A DNA stretch of 20,782 bases from the NCBI GenBank assembly GCA_046760785.1, contig JBHIET010000061.1, forward strand, positions 1 through 20,782. Reading direction: 5' to 3'. Below the pieces are notes generated by a model. That model searched no databases. It saw only the letters and a list, made by a program, of their open reading frames with translations, and was not told the origin of the DNA. The position numbers were made by a program, and so were the translations under genes. This DNA is from JBHIET01 sp046760785 (lineage in GTDB: Bacteria > Chloroflexota > Anaerolineae > B4-G1). Shown in pieces: positions 13,251 to 20,321 of this stretch (its first letter is position 1; each line of letters starts with the position of its first letter).

Positions 13251-13916
13251 GTGAATCCCGAAACCGCCAGAGTTTTTCATATCCACCGTCTCCTCCTCGC
13301 CGCATACGGCGACCACCCCTGGCACGCTCGCGATCCCGTCGCCGTGCTCGTTTCCACCATCCTCTCCCAGAACACCAACGACGTCAATCGGGATCGGGCC
13401 TTCGAGCGGCTACGGGCCAGGTGCCCCACCTGGGAGGCGGTCCGCGACGCGGATCTGGAAGACTTGATGGAGGCGATCCGCCCGGCAGGGCTGGCCCCTA
13501 CCAAGGCGCCTCGCATCCAGGGGGCACTGCAACGGGTCACCGCCGAGCGGGGGGAAATCTCTCTGGACTTCCTGGCCGACCTGGAGCTGGAGGCGGCGCG
13601 AGCGTGGCTGCTGAGCATCCCCGGCGTCGGCCCCAAGACCGCTGCCATTGTCCTGCTCTTCGCGCTGGGGCGACCTGCCTTCCCGGTGGATACCCACGTT
13701 CATCGGGTGGCCCGGCGGCTAGGGTTCATCCCAGACAGGGCTTCCCGTGAGAAAGCCCACCAACTGTTGGAACGACTCGTCCCACCCGCAATCTACTACT
13801 CTTTCCACCTCAACCTTATCGCCCACGGCCGCGCCGTCTGCCACGCCCGTGGCCCCGAGTGTGCGCGGTGCATTCTTCAGGACCATTGCGCCCACTACGC
13901 ATCCAGCGTCCAGTGA
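13251..13916 (+). CDS. nth: Endonuclease III-like DNA glycosylase/AP lyase
   Basis: A 221-residue base-excision repair enzyme that removes oxidised pyrimidines and cleaves the resulting abasic site. It shows VSTILSQNTND, a helix-hairpin-helix LLSIPGVGPKTAA with catalytic Lys129, VDTHVHRVARRLG with catalytic Asp147, and a C-terminal [4Fe-4S] loop C197-x6-C204-x2-C207-x5-C213, exactly the EndoIII spacing. The GTG at 13251 (after GGAAAG) is chosen because family similarity begins there; an upstream ATG at 13143 would add 36 unrelated residues overlapping DUF2442. The last codons and the stop lie in a heptamer repeat. It could be transcribed from the 12752 promoter. Confidence 0.93.
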   Translation: MNPETARVFHIHRLLLAAYGDHPWHARDPVAVLVSTILSQNTNDVNRDRAFERLRARCPTWEAVRDADLEDLMEAIRPAGLAPTKAPRIQGALQRVTAERGEISLDFLADLELEAARAWLLSIPGVGPKTAAIVLLFALGRPAFPVDTHVHRVARRLGFIPDRASREKAHQLLERLVPPAIYYSFHLNLIAHGRAVCHARGPECARCILQDHCAHYASSVQ

Positions 13917-13920
13917 CCAG
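13900..13920. repeat. Heptanucleotide array spanning the nth stop codon (CATCCAG, three units)
   Basis: Consecutive 7-mers read CATCCAG, CGTCCAG, TGACCAG. The nth stop codon TGA (13914-13916) is the start of the third unit, and the last residues SSVQ are repeat-encoded. Same 7-mer family as the lgt end (4128-4169). Confidence 0.7.
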
Positions 13921-13930
13921 AATGAATGGC

Positions 13931-13959
13931 TTGACGTTCGTTCTTGGTTGATATACCAT
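13931..13959 (+). promoter_or_regulatory. Possible promoter of the GT4 glycosyltransferase
   Basis: TTGACG at 13931-13936, a 17-base spacer and TACCAT at 13954-13959 (or TATACC at 13952-13957 with a 15-base spacer). It lies 25 bases before the ATG; moderate match only. Confidence 0.4.
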
Positions 13960-13983
13960 GTGCAGCGAGCAGGAGGGTAAGTA

Positions 13984-15156
13984 ATGCGCATAGGCCAACT
14001 GACGGAGGTCTACAGTCCGGTTATCAATGGGGTGACCAACTTTATCTCTCTCCACAAGCATACCCTCGAATCGTGGGGGCACAAGGTCTTTGTCTTTACG
14101 CTGGGCCACGAGGATTACGAGGACGATGAATTGCATGTCATTCGCTCCTCAGCCATCCCACTTTCCAACACAGGCTACTACCTCAGTTTCCGGTTCTCCC
14201 GCCGCGCTCGGAAAAAGATTAAGACGATGGACGTGCTGCATGTGCATCACCCGTTCATCAGCGGGCGACAGGCGGTAAGCCTGGGCAAGCGGCACAACAT
14301 CCCGGTTGTGTTCACCAACCATACGCGCTATCACCTGCAGGCCCGTTACTACATCCCCTTCATTCCGGAGGAGTTCTCGCGGGCTTTCCTGGAGGCATAT
14401 CTGCCCCATTTCACCGACCAGTGCGACCTGGTGGTTGCCCCTTCATGTGGGATAAAGCGGGTGTTACAAGAATTGGGCGTGACCTGTCACATCGAGGTCA
14501 TCCCTAACGGCGTGGACGTGGCGCAGTTTCAACGTCCTCCCGCGCCGCTCTCGAAGCGCGATCTGGCCCTGCCTGACCACGCAGTCGTGGCGATCATAGT
14601 GGGACGTTTGGGGCCGGAGAAGAACCTGTCTTTCCTGCTACGCGCTTTCACTTACATCGCCACTGAGGTGCCGGACTTGCACCTTGTCGTCGTCGGCCGT
14701 GGCCCGGAGGGAGAGCACCTCGGAGAGATGGTGCGCTTGCTGGGATTGGCCCCACGGGTCCACCTGATCGGCGAGGTGCCCTACGAGGAAGTCCCCAACT
14801 GGTTGGCGATGGCCGATTTCTTTGCCTTCTCATCGGTAAGCGAGTCACATCCTCTGGCCGTGCTGGAGGCGCTGGCCGCCAACCTGCCCGTGTTGGCCAT
14901 CCCTAGTCCTGGGGTCGAAGACACTATCGAGGATGGCGTCAATGGTCTGCTCAGCTCTGAGGACACGCACGTCTTCGCAGCGCAGATGCGTCGCCTGGCG
15001 ACGGAGTCGGACTTGCGGGCACGGCTGGCCGCCGGGGCGCGGAAGACGTGCGGTCAGTACGATATCCACCACACCTCGGCCACGCTGCTGGCCCACTACG
15101 AGCGACTGGTGGAGGAACGTGCGCGTGGGCAGGCGGGGGATTCTGACGTGGAATAA
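13984..15156 (+). CDS. GT4-family glycosyltransferase (GT-B fold)
   Basis: A 390-residue retaining glycosyltransferase. The N-terminal domain starts RIGQLTEVYSPVINGVTNFI, the acceptor-side glycine-containing loop of GT-B enzymes, followed by DVLHVHHPF and VVFTNHTRYH. The C-terminal donor domain has VIPNGVD, IVGRLGPEKNLSFLLRA, LVVVGRGPE and the E-x7-E motif ESHPLAVLE that binds the nucleotide-sugar phosphate. The arrangement resembles 1,2-diacylglycerol glucosyltransferases and other membrane-associated GT4 enzymes, but the donor and acceptor cannot be fixed. The ATG follows AGGAGG at eight bases. It is the only gene between nth and a hairpin-rich element, so probably a single-gene unit. Confidence 0.88.
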   Translation: MRIGQLTEVYSPVINGVTNFISLHKHTLESWGHKVFVFTLGHEDYEDDELHVIRSSAIPLSNTGYYLSFRFSRRARKKIKTMDVLHVHHPFISGRQAVSLGKRHNIPVVFTNHTRYHLQARYYIPFIPEEFSRAFLEAYLPHFTDQCDLVVAPSCGIKRVLQELGVTCHIEVIPNGVDVAQFQRPPAPLSKRDLALPDHAVVAIIVGRLGPEKNLSFLLRAFTYIATEVPDLHLVVVGRGPEGEHLGEMVRLLGLAPRVHLIGEVPYEEVPNWLAMADFFAFSSVSESHPLAVLEALAANLPVLAIPSPGVEDTIEDGVNGLLSSEDTHVFAAQMRRLATESDLRARLAAGARKTCGQYDIHHTSATLLAHYERLVEERARGQAGDSDVE

Positions 15157-15192
15157 GCGTGGAGGTGGAGGAATTGCAAAGGGTACTGGGGT

Positions 15193-15367
15193 GGGTAGTG
15201 CCCCTGTAAAGTGTTGTTGTGCGCAAGCTCGCCCGGACGTTCACGTCCGGGCTGACAAACAAAGCCCTGCGGGCTGACATCCAGCCCCCGAAGGGGGCTT
15301 TGCTTGCTTAGCCGGGCGGTTTAGCGGGGCGAGCAAGCAGCAACAATACTCAAGAGGAGCACTACCC
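15193..15367. mobile_element. MITE-like element, about 175 bp, with imperfect inverted ends and internal GC hairpins
   Basis: The left end GGGTAGTGCCCCTGTAAAGT (15193-15212) and the reverse complement of the right end, GGGTAGTGCTCCTCTTGAGT, match at 15 of 20 bases. Both continue with T(A/G)TTGTTG and GCTCGCCC, so the inverted ends run for about 42 bases. Inside are perfect hairpins: GCCCGGACGT/ACGTCCGGGC (15231-15252), AGCCC/GGGCT (15263-15275), AGCCCCC/GGGGGCT (15283-15299) and GCTTGCT/AGCAAGC (15302-15338). No protein is encoded. A related end is at 6166-6214. Confidence 0.6.
15283..15306 (+). terminator. Probable rho-independent terminator downstream of the GT4 gene
   Basis: AGCCCCC, loop GAA, GGGGGCT (15283-15299) is a 7-bp GC stem followed by TTGCTT. 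It lies inside the MITE-like element, which may thus supply termination. The T-tract is short. Confidence 0.45.
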
Positions 15368-15517
15368 TGGGGTGAAACACGAAAAACGACCGGGGCCCGC
15401 TCGCGCGGTACTGTCCGGATTCACCCGGGGGCTGGTTTCCCTACACCGTCCCGAGGAGGCCGGACCACCCGGTTTATAAATATACTACCACAAGCGGCAC
15501 AGAATGTCAGGCAGGAG
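15368..15517. other. Unassigned GC-rich intergenic stretch upstream of yraN
   Basis: About 150 bases without a convincing gene. It is rich in short inverted GC runs (ACCGGGGCCCG, CACCCGGGGG, GGCCGGACC) and ends in an AT island TTTATAAATATACTA at 15474-15488, 30 bases before yraN. The AT island could hold a -10 (TATACT) but no -35 matches. Confidence 0.35.
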
Positions 15518-15880
15518 ATGAGTGACGCGAGGGTAAAACTGGGGCGGCGGGGAGAGGAGCTGGCCATCGCGGAATTGACCCGCCGTGGCTATGAGATCGC
15601 GAGCCGCAACTGGCGCTGCCAGGCCGGTGAAGTGGACGTCGTGGCCCGCCGGGACGAGGTGTGGGCCTTCTTCGAGGTGCGCACGCGGCGCGGGCGGGGG
15701 TTCGGCACGCCGGAGGAGTCGCTGACGCCGGCCAAGCAGCGGCGTATGGTTGACGTGGCGCTGACCTACCTGGGCGAACACGATCTGAACGACGTGGACT
15801 GGCGGGTGGGGCTGGTGGCGGTGGAGATGGACCGGGCGGGCCGGCTGCTGCGGGTCGAGGTGTATGAGAGTATTGGGTGA
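15518..15880 (+). CDS. yraN: YraN/UPF0102-family endonuclease-like protein
   Basis: A 120-residue protein with the UPF0102 layout: LGRRGEELAIAELTRRGY at the N-terminus (Glu13/Glu14), RNWRCQAGEVDVVARRDE (Glu38, Asp40) and FFEVRTRRG (Glu53), then the TPEESLTPAKQRR helix. The family has a PD-(D/E)xK nuclease fold, and the usual FVEVK lysine is Arg55 here, as I recall also occurs in other members. The biochemical role is unsettled; suggestions include Holliday-junction-like or recombination functions. The ATG follows AGGCAGGAG. miaA starts 19 bases after its stop on the same strand, suggesting an operon. Confidence 0.88.
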   Translation: MSDARVKLGRRGEELAIAELTRRGYEIASRNWRCQAGEVDVVARRDEVWAFFEVRTRRGRGFGTPEESLTPAKQRRMVDVALTYLGEHDLNDVDWRVGLVAVEMDRAGRLLRVEVYESIG

Positions 15881-15899
15881 GGGGCAAGAGGCAGGAAAT

Positions 15900-16889
15900 A
15901 TGATGCAGGAGAGCGGAGAAGCAGAGGAGCAAGGGAGCAAAGAAGTAATCCACAATCCGCAATCCGCAATCTGCAATCCCTTGTTGGTCATCGTCGGGCC
16001 GACGGCGGTGGGCAAGACGGCCCTTTCACTCCACCTGGCCGAAAGGCTGGGAGGCGAGATCGTCTCCGCCGACTCTCGCCTGTTCTACCGTGGGATGGAC
16101 ATCGGTACGGCCAAGCCCACGCCCGAGGAACGTGCCCGCGTGCCCCACCATCTGATTGACATCGCCGCGCCCGACGAGACGGTGGGACTGGCCGAGTTTC
16201 AGGAGCACGCCTACGCCGCCATCGCGGACATCCACGCTCGTGGAAAGCTGCCACTGTTGGTTGGGGGCACGGGGCAGTACGTGCGGGCCGTCGTGGAAGG
16301 GTGGCGCGTCCCCCGCGTCCCGCCCGACCCCGCGCTGCGTGCCCGTCTGGAGGCCCGCGCTGAGCAGGAGGGGGCCGCGGCACTGCACGCCCATCTGGCT
16401 CGGCTGGATCCCGCCGCCGCGCAGCGCATTGACCCCCGTAACCTCCGCCGGGTCATCCGCGCGTTGGAAGTTTGCCTGATCACGGGTCGGCCTATCTCCG
16501 AGCAGCAAGGCAAGCAGCAGCCTCACTATCGCGTCCTGCAGATCGGGCTGACGATGGGGCGGGAGGCTCTCTACACCCGCGCCGACCGGCGAGTGGAGGA
16601 GATGATGGCCGCCGGTCTGGAGCGCGAAGTACATCGGTTGGTGGAGGGGGGGTATGGGTGGCGCCTCCCGGCGATGTCTGGACTGGGGTACGCGCAGTTC
16701 AGGCTCTATTTTGAGAGGCAGACCACGCTGGAGGAAGTTGTGGCGGAGATCAAGCGGGCGACGCGCCGCTTCATTCGCCACCAGTACAACTGGTTTCGCC
16801 TCAACGACCCTGCCATCCGCTGGTTTGACGTCGCCGAGACGATGGCGGAGGAGATTGAAGCTGTGGTAGGAGAGTGGCTGGAGGGGTAA
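15900..16889 (+). CDS. miaA: tRNA dimethylallyltransferase
   Basis: MiaA transfers a dimethylallyl group from DMAPP to N6 of A37 in tRNAs reading UNN codons. Landmarks: P-loop VGPTAVGKTALS, SADSRLFYRGMDIGTAKP, VPHHLID, LVGGTGQYVRAVVEG, DPRNLRRVIRALEV and the C-terminal RRFIRHQYNWFR. The family usually starts just before the P-loop. Here the ATG at 15900 (after AGGCAGGAA) adds about 27 residues made almost entirely from an octamer array and a heptamer array (MQESGEAEEQGSKEVIHNPQ). An in-frame ATG at 15864 inside yraN is less likely because it has poor ribosome-binding spacing. The GNAT gene begins six bases after the stop. Confidence 0.94.
   Translation: MMQESGEAEEQGSKEVIHNPQSAICNPLLVIVGPTAVGKTALSLHLAERLGGEIVSADSRLFYRGMDIGTAKPTPEERARVPHHLIDIAAPDETVGLAEFQEHAYAAIADIHARGKLPLLVGGTGQYVRAVVEGWRVPRVPPDPALRARLEARAEQEGAAALHAHLARLDPAAAQRIDPRNLRRVIRALEVCLITGRPISEQQGKQQPHYRVLQIGLTMGREALYTRADRRVEEMMAAGLEREVHRLVEGGYGWRLPAMSGLGYAQFRLYFERQTTLEEVVAEIKRATRRFIRHQYNWFRLNDPAIRWFDVAETMAEEIEAVVGEWLEG
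15912..15980. repeat. Octanucleotide array followed by heptanucleotide array at the miaA 5' end
   Basis: Four octamers (AGCGGAGA, AGCAGAGG, AGCAAGGG, AGCAAAGA; 15912-15943) are followed by five heptamers (TAATCCA, CAATCCG, CAATCCG, CAATCTG, CAATCCC; 15946-15980). Together they encode the non-conserved N-terminal extension of MiaA. Confidence 0.85.
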
Positions 16890-16894
16890 AGTCA

Positions 16895-17422
16895 ATGCAA
16901 ATACGCCTGGCAGGCCCGAGAGACCTGGAAGCGTGTGCTGCGCTGGATCACTCTTACACGACCGATCACGTCTGGCAGATGGAGGTGCGGGAGGAGAACG
17001 GCGTGCCGACGGTCTCCTTCCGGCTGGCACGCCTGCCCCGCGAGATGAGGGTCAACTACGCCCGCCAGGATGAGGGTTTGCTGGCCGGGTGGCAGCAGCG
17101 GGATGGTTTCCTGGTGGCGGGGGAGCAGGGGTATATTCACGGGTACGTAGGGCTGACCGCCCAGGTCGAGCTGGGCATCGCACGGGTGGGCGACCTGGTC
17201 GTGGATCGGCCCTCCCGGCGGCGTGGTATCGGCACGGCGCTGTTGCGTGCCGCTGCGCAGTGGGGGCGCGAGCAGGACCTGGGGTGGCTGCTGGTCGAGG
17301 TGCAGACGAAGAACTACCCGGCGATTCGGTTCTGCCGGTCGCGAGGATTGACCTTTTGCGGCTACAACGATCACTACTGGCCAAGCCGCGACATTGCGCT
17401 GTTCTTCGGAGAGTCGTTGTGA
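16895..17422 (+). CDS. GNAT-family N-acetyltransferase
   Basis: A 175-residue protein. The C-terminal half has the acetyl-CoA binding motif A, DLVVDRPSRRRGIGTALLRAA (R-R-x-G-x-G), then the motif B region LLVEVQTKNYPAIRFCRSRGL and FCGYNDHYW, typical of small GNAT enzymes that acetylate an amine on a protein N-terminus, small molecule or drug. The substrate is unknown. The ATG at 16895 is chosen because GGAGGGG lies eight bases upstream; a GTG at 16874 overlapping miaA is less likely. It is probably co-transcribed with yraN and miaA and ends only eight bases from the convergent FG-GAP gene. Confidence 0.88.
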   Translation: MQIRLAGPRDLEACAALDHSYTTDHVWQMEVREENGVPTVSFRLARLPREMRVNYARQDEGLLAGWQQRDGFLVAGEQGYIHGYVGLTAQVELGIARVGDLVVDRPSRRRGIGTALLRAAAQWGREQDLGWLLVEVQTKNYPAIRFCRSRGLTFCGYNDHYWPSRDIALFFGESL

Positions 17423-17430
17423 TAGCCGGC

Positions 17431-19692
17431 TTACAACGGCGAGAAGTCACGCAGGACGAGGGGCAGGAAAATGTGGTTGTGGTTGGCAGTGATCGAACCG
17501 ATGGTCGTGACGTCGTAGGCGGCGTCGTACCCGCTCAGGCTGCCGGTGGCGGTGACGACGGTCGTATCCTGCGTGCCGAGCGTAGCTGTCGAGGGGGTCT
17601 GCACGGTGACGGTGACGGGGACGGAGCCGAAACCTCCCAGCGTACCGGTCAGCCCTCCCGACAGCGCGGCGACGGTGACGGTGTAGCCCTGAGATGAGGT
17701 GTAGGTCAGGGTAAAGGTCTGCGTCTCGTTGATGAGGTTGGTCAGCGCGTGGGTGTAGACGGCCTCTTGGCCAGTCAGGACCTTTGTGCTCCGGTCGGGC
17801 GAAAGCAGGTCTGCGGTGCGAAAGTCGGCCTCGTTTGGCCCGTTCCAGGGCAGATACAGCCAACGGCTTTGGCTATCACCGGGCCAGTAGAGCAGCCGCA
17901 CGCGCCAGCGGTAAACGGTGCCTCCGGTGAGGCCGTCCACCGTCTGGCTCAGGACGACGCTGGTGGACGGCACGTCGGTCCAGGTGAGGCTGGTGCCGGA
18001 GATGGCGGTGGTAGCGGTGAAGGGGACGCCCAAGGGAGCGAGTTGCCACTGGAGTGTGGTTGAGGTAACCACCTGCGGCGGCTGGGCGATCACCTGCAGG
18101 TGCACCTGGTTGGCGGAGTTGGAGCGGCCCAGGGGAGCGATGGGGGTGTAGGTGTCGCTCTGCAACTGGCGCGGGCGGGCCAAGAGGTCGTCTTCGCCAC
18201 TCCCCAGGTAGACGAAGGCGGCTCCTTCGTCCGACTGCCCGTCGTTGTATGTGGGCGCACCGACGATGACGTCGCCGTAACCGTCGCCGTTGACGTCGCT
18301 GGCGCTGGAGACGTCAAAGCCGTATCCGGCTCCTTGCTGGTCGCCCTCGACGCTCCAGGTGGGTGTGATGACCAGTCCTCCTGCCCCACCAGCGTAGACG
18401 AAGGCCGCTCCCTCGTAGTCCTCCCCGTCTGCGTAGTTGGACGCGCCGACGATCACATCAGCGTAGCCGTCGCCGTCCACGTCCCCGGCAGTGGCTACGG
18501 AGACGCCGAACTTGGCGTCGTGGGAGCTTCCTTCCTCGCTCCAGGCCGGGCTGGTGGCCAGTCCTCCCGACCCGCCGTGGTAGACGAAGGTTGCCCCCGC
18601 GTGCCAGTGTTCCCCCGTCTGACGAAACGCTCCCAGGATGACGTCGCTGTAGCCATCGTCGTTCACGTCCCCGGCGGTGGCGACGGCGCTTCCTGTCTCG
18701 GAATCGGTGGCGACGCCAGTGGCCATCCAGTCGGGAGTCGGGCTGAGTCCCGCTGCCGAGCCGTGGTAGACAAAGCCGGTGCCGTCGAGCGTGCCGGGGT
18801 TATCGTACCAGGGCGCGCCGACGATGAGGTCGCTGTAGCCATCGCGGTTCACATCACCGGCGGTGGAGGCCGAGGTGCCATAGTTGGCGTAGCCCTGGCC
18901 GCCCTCGTCGCTCCAGGCGGGGATGGTGGACAGGCCGGCCGGCCCTCCGTAGTAGACGAAGACCGCGCCCTCGTTTGTCTCGTCGGCGTCGTAGCCGCTG
19001 GCGGTGATGACCACGTCGGAGTAGCCGTCGCCGTTCACGTCGCCGGCGGTGGCGACCGCCTGGCCAAAGCGGGCGTTCTCCTGATCGGTGGGATGGACGA
19101 CCCAGACGGTGGTGGTGACGAGGCCGGTCGGCCCGCCGTAGTAGACAAAGGCCGCCCCCTCGTCGCTTTCCTCTGCGTCATAGTACGGCGCGCCGACGAT
19201 GACGTCGCTGTAGCCGTCGTTGTTCACGTCCCCGGCGCTGGCGACGGCCTGGCCGAAGCGAGCCTCTGACTGGTCGCTTTCCCCTGTCCAGGCCGGCTCG
19301 GTCGCGGGACCTTCCGGCCCGCCGAGGTGGAGGAAAGCGGCCCCTTCGTCGTTCTGGCCGTGGTCGTAGCGAGGAGCGCCGACGATGACGTCGGCATAGC
19401 CGTCGCCGTTCACGTCCCCGACGGCAACGGCCCACCCCAGCAAGGCGACGGCCTGGTTGCCCGTAGTACTCCAGGTGGGGGTGATGACCAGGCCGGTGGT
19501 AAGGCGGGGGGTGGCGCTGGGGTCGTCTGTGGCGATGTGTGGAGTGTGTTGCATGGAGCGTGTCACGTGTTGTAGGCCGTGGGCCGCGTGAGGTACGGCG
19601 TTGGGAGAAGGGAAAATCGCCAGTGGCGGGAGCAGGATCAGGACACCAAGGGTAGCCCGCAGGATGGTCGGTAATTGGTTTATCCGTTTCAT
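17431..19692 (-). CDS. Secreted FG-GAP beta-propeller protein with Fn3-like and Ig-like domains and LPLVLR C-terminal tail
   Basis: A 753-residue exported protein. After a signal peptide (MKRINQLPTILRATLGVLIL) and a short repeat-encoded linker come seven FG-GAP repeats with calcium loops (DVNGDGYAD, DVNNDGYSD and similar) and VIVGAPxYD, followed by EGAAFVYYGG, forming one seven-bladed propeller (residues about 65-480). A fibronectin-III-like module follows (to about 640; VYRWRVRLLYW), then a CARDB/NEW3-like beta domain (about 640-740). The protein ends NHIFLPLVLRDFSPL. The ATG at 19692 has GAGGAG eight bases upstream; a TTG three bases earlier is the only alternative. This is a different subfamily from the 714-2345 protein: the repeats lack DPGGR. 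The ligand is unknown; it is likely displayed on or released from the cell. Confidence 0.9.
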   Translation of the reverse strand: MKRINQLPTILRATLGVLILLPPLAIFPSPNAVPHAAHGLQHVTRSMQHTPHIATDDPSATPRLTTGLVITPTWSTTGNQAVALLGWAVAVGDVNGDGYADVIVGAPRYDHGQNDEGAAFLHLGGPEGPATEPAWTGESDQSEARFGQAVASAGDVNNDGYSDVIVGAPYYDAEESDEGAAFVYYGGPTGLVTTTVWVVHPTDQENARFGQAVATAGDVNGDGYSDVVITASGYDADETNEGAVFVYYGGPAGLSTIPAWSDEGGQGYANYGTSASTAGDVNRDGYSDLIVGAPWYDNPGTLDGTGFVYHGSAAGLSPTPDWMATGVATDSETGSAVATAGDVNDDGYSDVILGAFRQTGEHWHAGATFVYHGGSGGLATSPAWSEEGSSHDAKFGVSVATAGDVDGDGYADVIVGASNYADGEDYEGAAFVYAGGAGGLVITPTWSVEGDQQGAGYGFDVSSASDVNGDGYGDVIVGAPTYNDGQSDEGAAFVYLGSGEDDLLARPRQLQSDTYTPIAPLGRSNSANQVHLQVIAQPPQVVTSTTLQWQLAPLGVPFTATTAISGTSLTWTDVPSTSVVLSQTVDGLTGGTVYRWRVRLLYWPGDSQSRWLYLPWNGPNEADFRTADLLSPDRSTKVLTGQEAVYTHALTNLINETQTFTLTYTSSQGYTVTVAALSGGLTGTLGGFGSVPVTVTVQTPSTATLGTQDTTVVTATGSLSGYDAAYDVTTIGSITANHNHIFLPLVLRDFSPL
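19534..19589. repeat. Degenerate heptanucleotide array at the 5' end of the FG-GAP gene, eight units
   Basis: Minus-strand 7-mers read ACGCGGC, CCACGGC, CTACAAC, ACGTGAC, ACGCTCC, ATGCAAC, ACACTCC, ACACATC: a weak ACGCnnC consensus in constant register. They encode HAAHGLQHVTRSMQHTPHIA between the signal peptide and the first FG-GAP repeat. Confidence 0.65.
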
Positions 19693-19769
19693 CAACTTGC
19701 CTCCTCACTTTGGGAAGGGCTGGGGGAACGTGGAGCTATGCCTGCTTCTCGGTCAAAAGAACCCTACAA

Positions 19770-20199
19770 CTACCAGTCCTTCAGGGCAAGTGGCAAGAAG
19801 ACCCGCAGTCGCTGGTAAGCCACCTTCAAGGTGCTATCGACGGGATATGGGTAGTTGTCCAGCTCATGGTACGCAATGGTTGCCAGCCCTGCCGAGTTCA
19901 CAGCGGCCCACAATTGGGAACCGTGTTCGGGTCCAGTGCAACGTACGGGCGTGCACTTTGAGGGCTGCCGGAGCCAGGTCGTCTGACGCGTCTTGGTAGG
20001 CGATAATCGGGTATCCAGCACCATCTTCTGCCAGCGCCACCCCCATTGAGGTCAGGCTGGTTCCCATATCATCGATCTCATCGCACTGCCACTCCCATTG
20101 CAGGCTGACGCTTATGTTCTGGCCGGGGTGTACAGCTAACCAAAACACACGTTCTGCCAATAAACCACCAATAACCCGGTAGCTATTATATACCCTTGT
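19770..20199 (-). pseudogene. Frameshifted secreted repeat protein ending in LPLALKDW
   Basis: One minus-strand frame (open from 20199) encodes NISVSLQWEWQCDEIDDMG, then MGVALAEDGAGYPIIAYQDA and ALKVHARTLHW before drifting. The next frame takes over at about 19930-19945 with GSQLWAAVNSAGLATIAYHE, then STLKVAYQRLRVFLPLALKDW and a stop at 19770. The two halves share a repeat unit, G-x2-x-IAY(Q/H)(D/E) followed by x-LKVA, so they are adjacent repeats of one gene broken by a frameshift. No signal peptide or start with a ribosome binding site is visible, so the 5' part is lost. Repeats of this IAYxD type occur in extracellular proteins; the family is otherwise unnamed here. Confidence 0.62.
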
Positions 20200-20321
20200 T
20201 CATCGCTGCACAAATCAATCACCCGCAGCAAGCTGCAGGGTATGATGGGAATCTCTTACCCGCAGAGCACGGCAAGCCGCCAGGAGTCAAACCAGATTCA
20301 GAATTGAACAGGAGGAAACCC

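Noticed and set aside
15193..15367. Possible CRISPR or attC array because of several hairpins in a row
   Set aside because: The hairpins differ in sequence and spacing; there are no direct repeats with equal spacers, and the inverted ends explain the unit better as one element.
16026..17030. Minus-strand open frame of 334 codons opposite miaA
   Set aside because: Antisense of intact miaA; no start signal, no motif.
18100..19269. Plus-strand open frame (389 codons) opposite the second FG-GAP gene
   Set aside because: Periodic antisense of the DVNGDGY and VIVGAP blocks; GC-rich repeats without stops produce this by chance.
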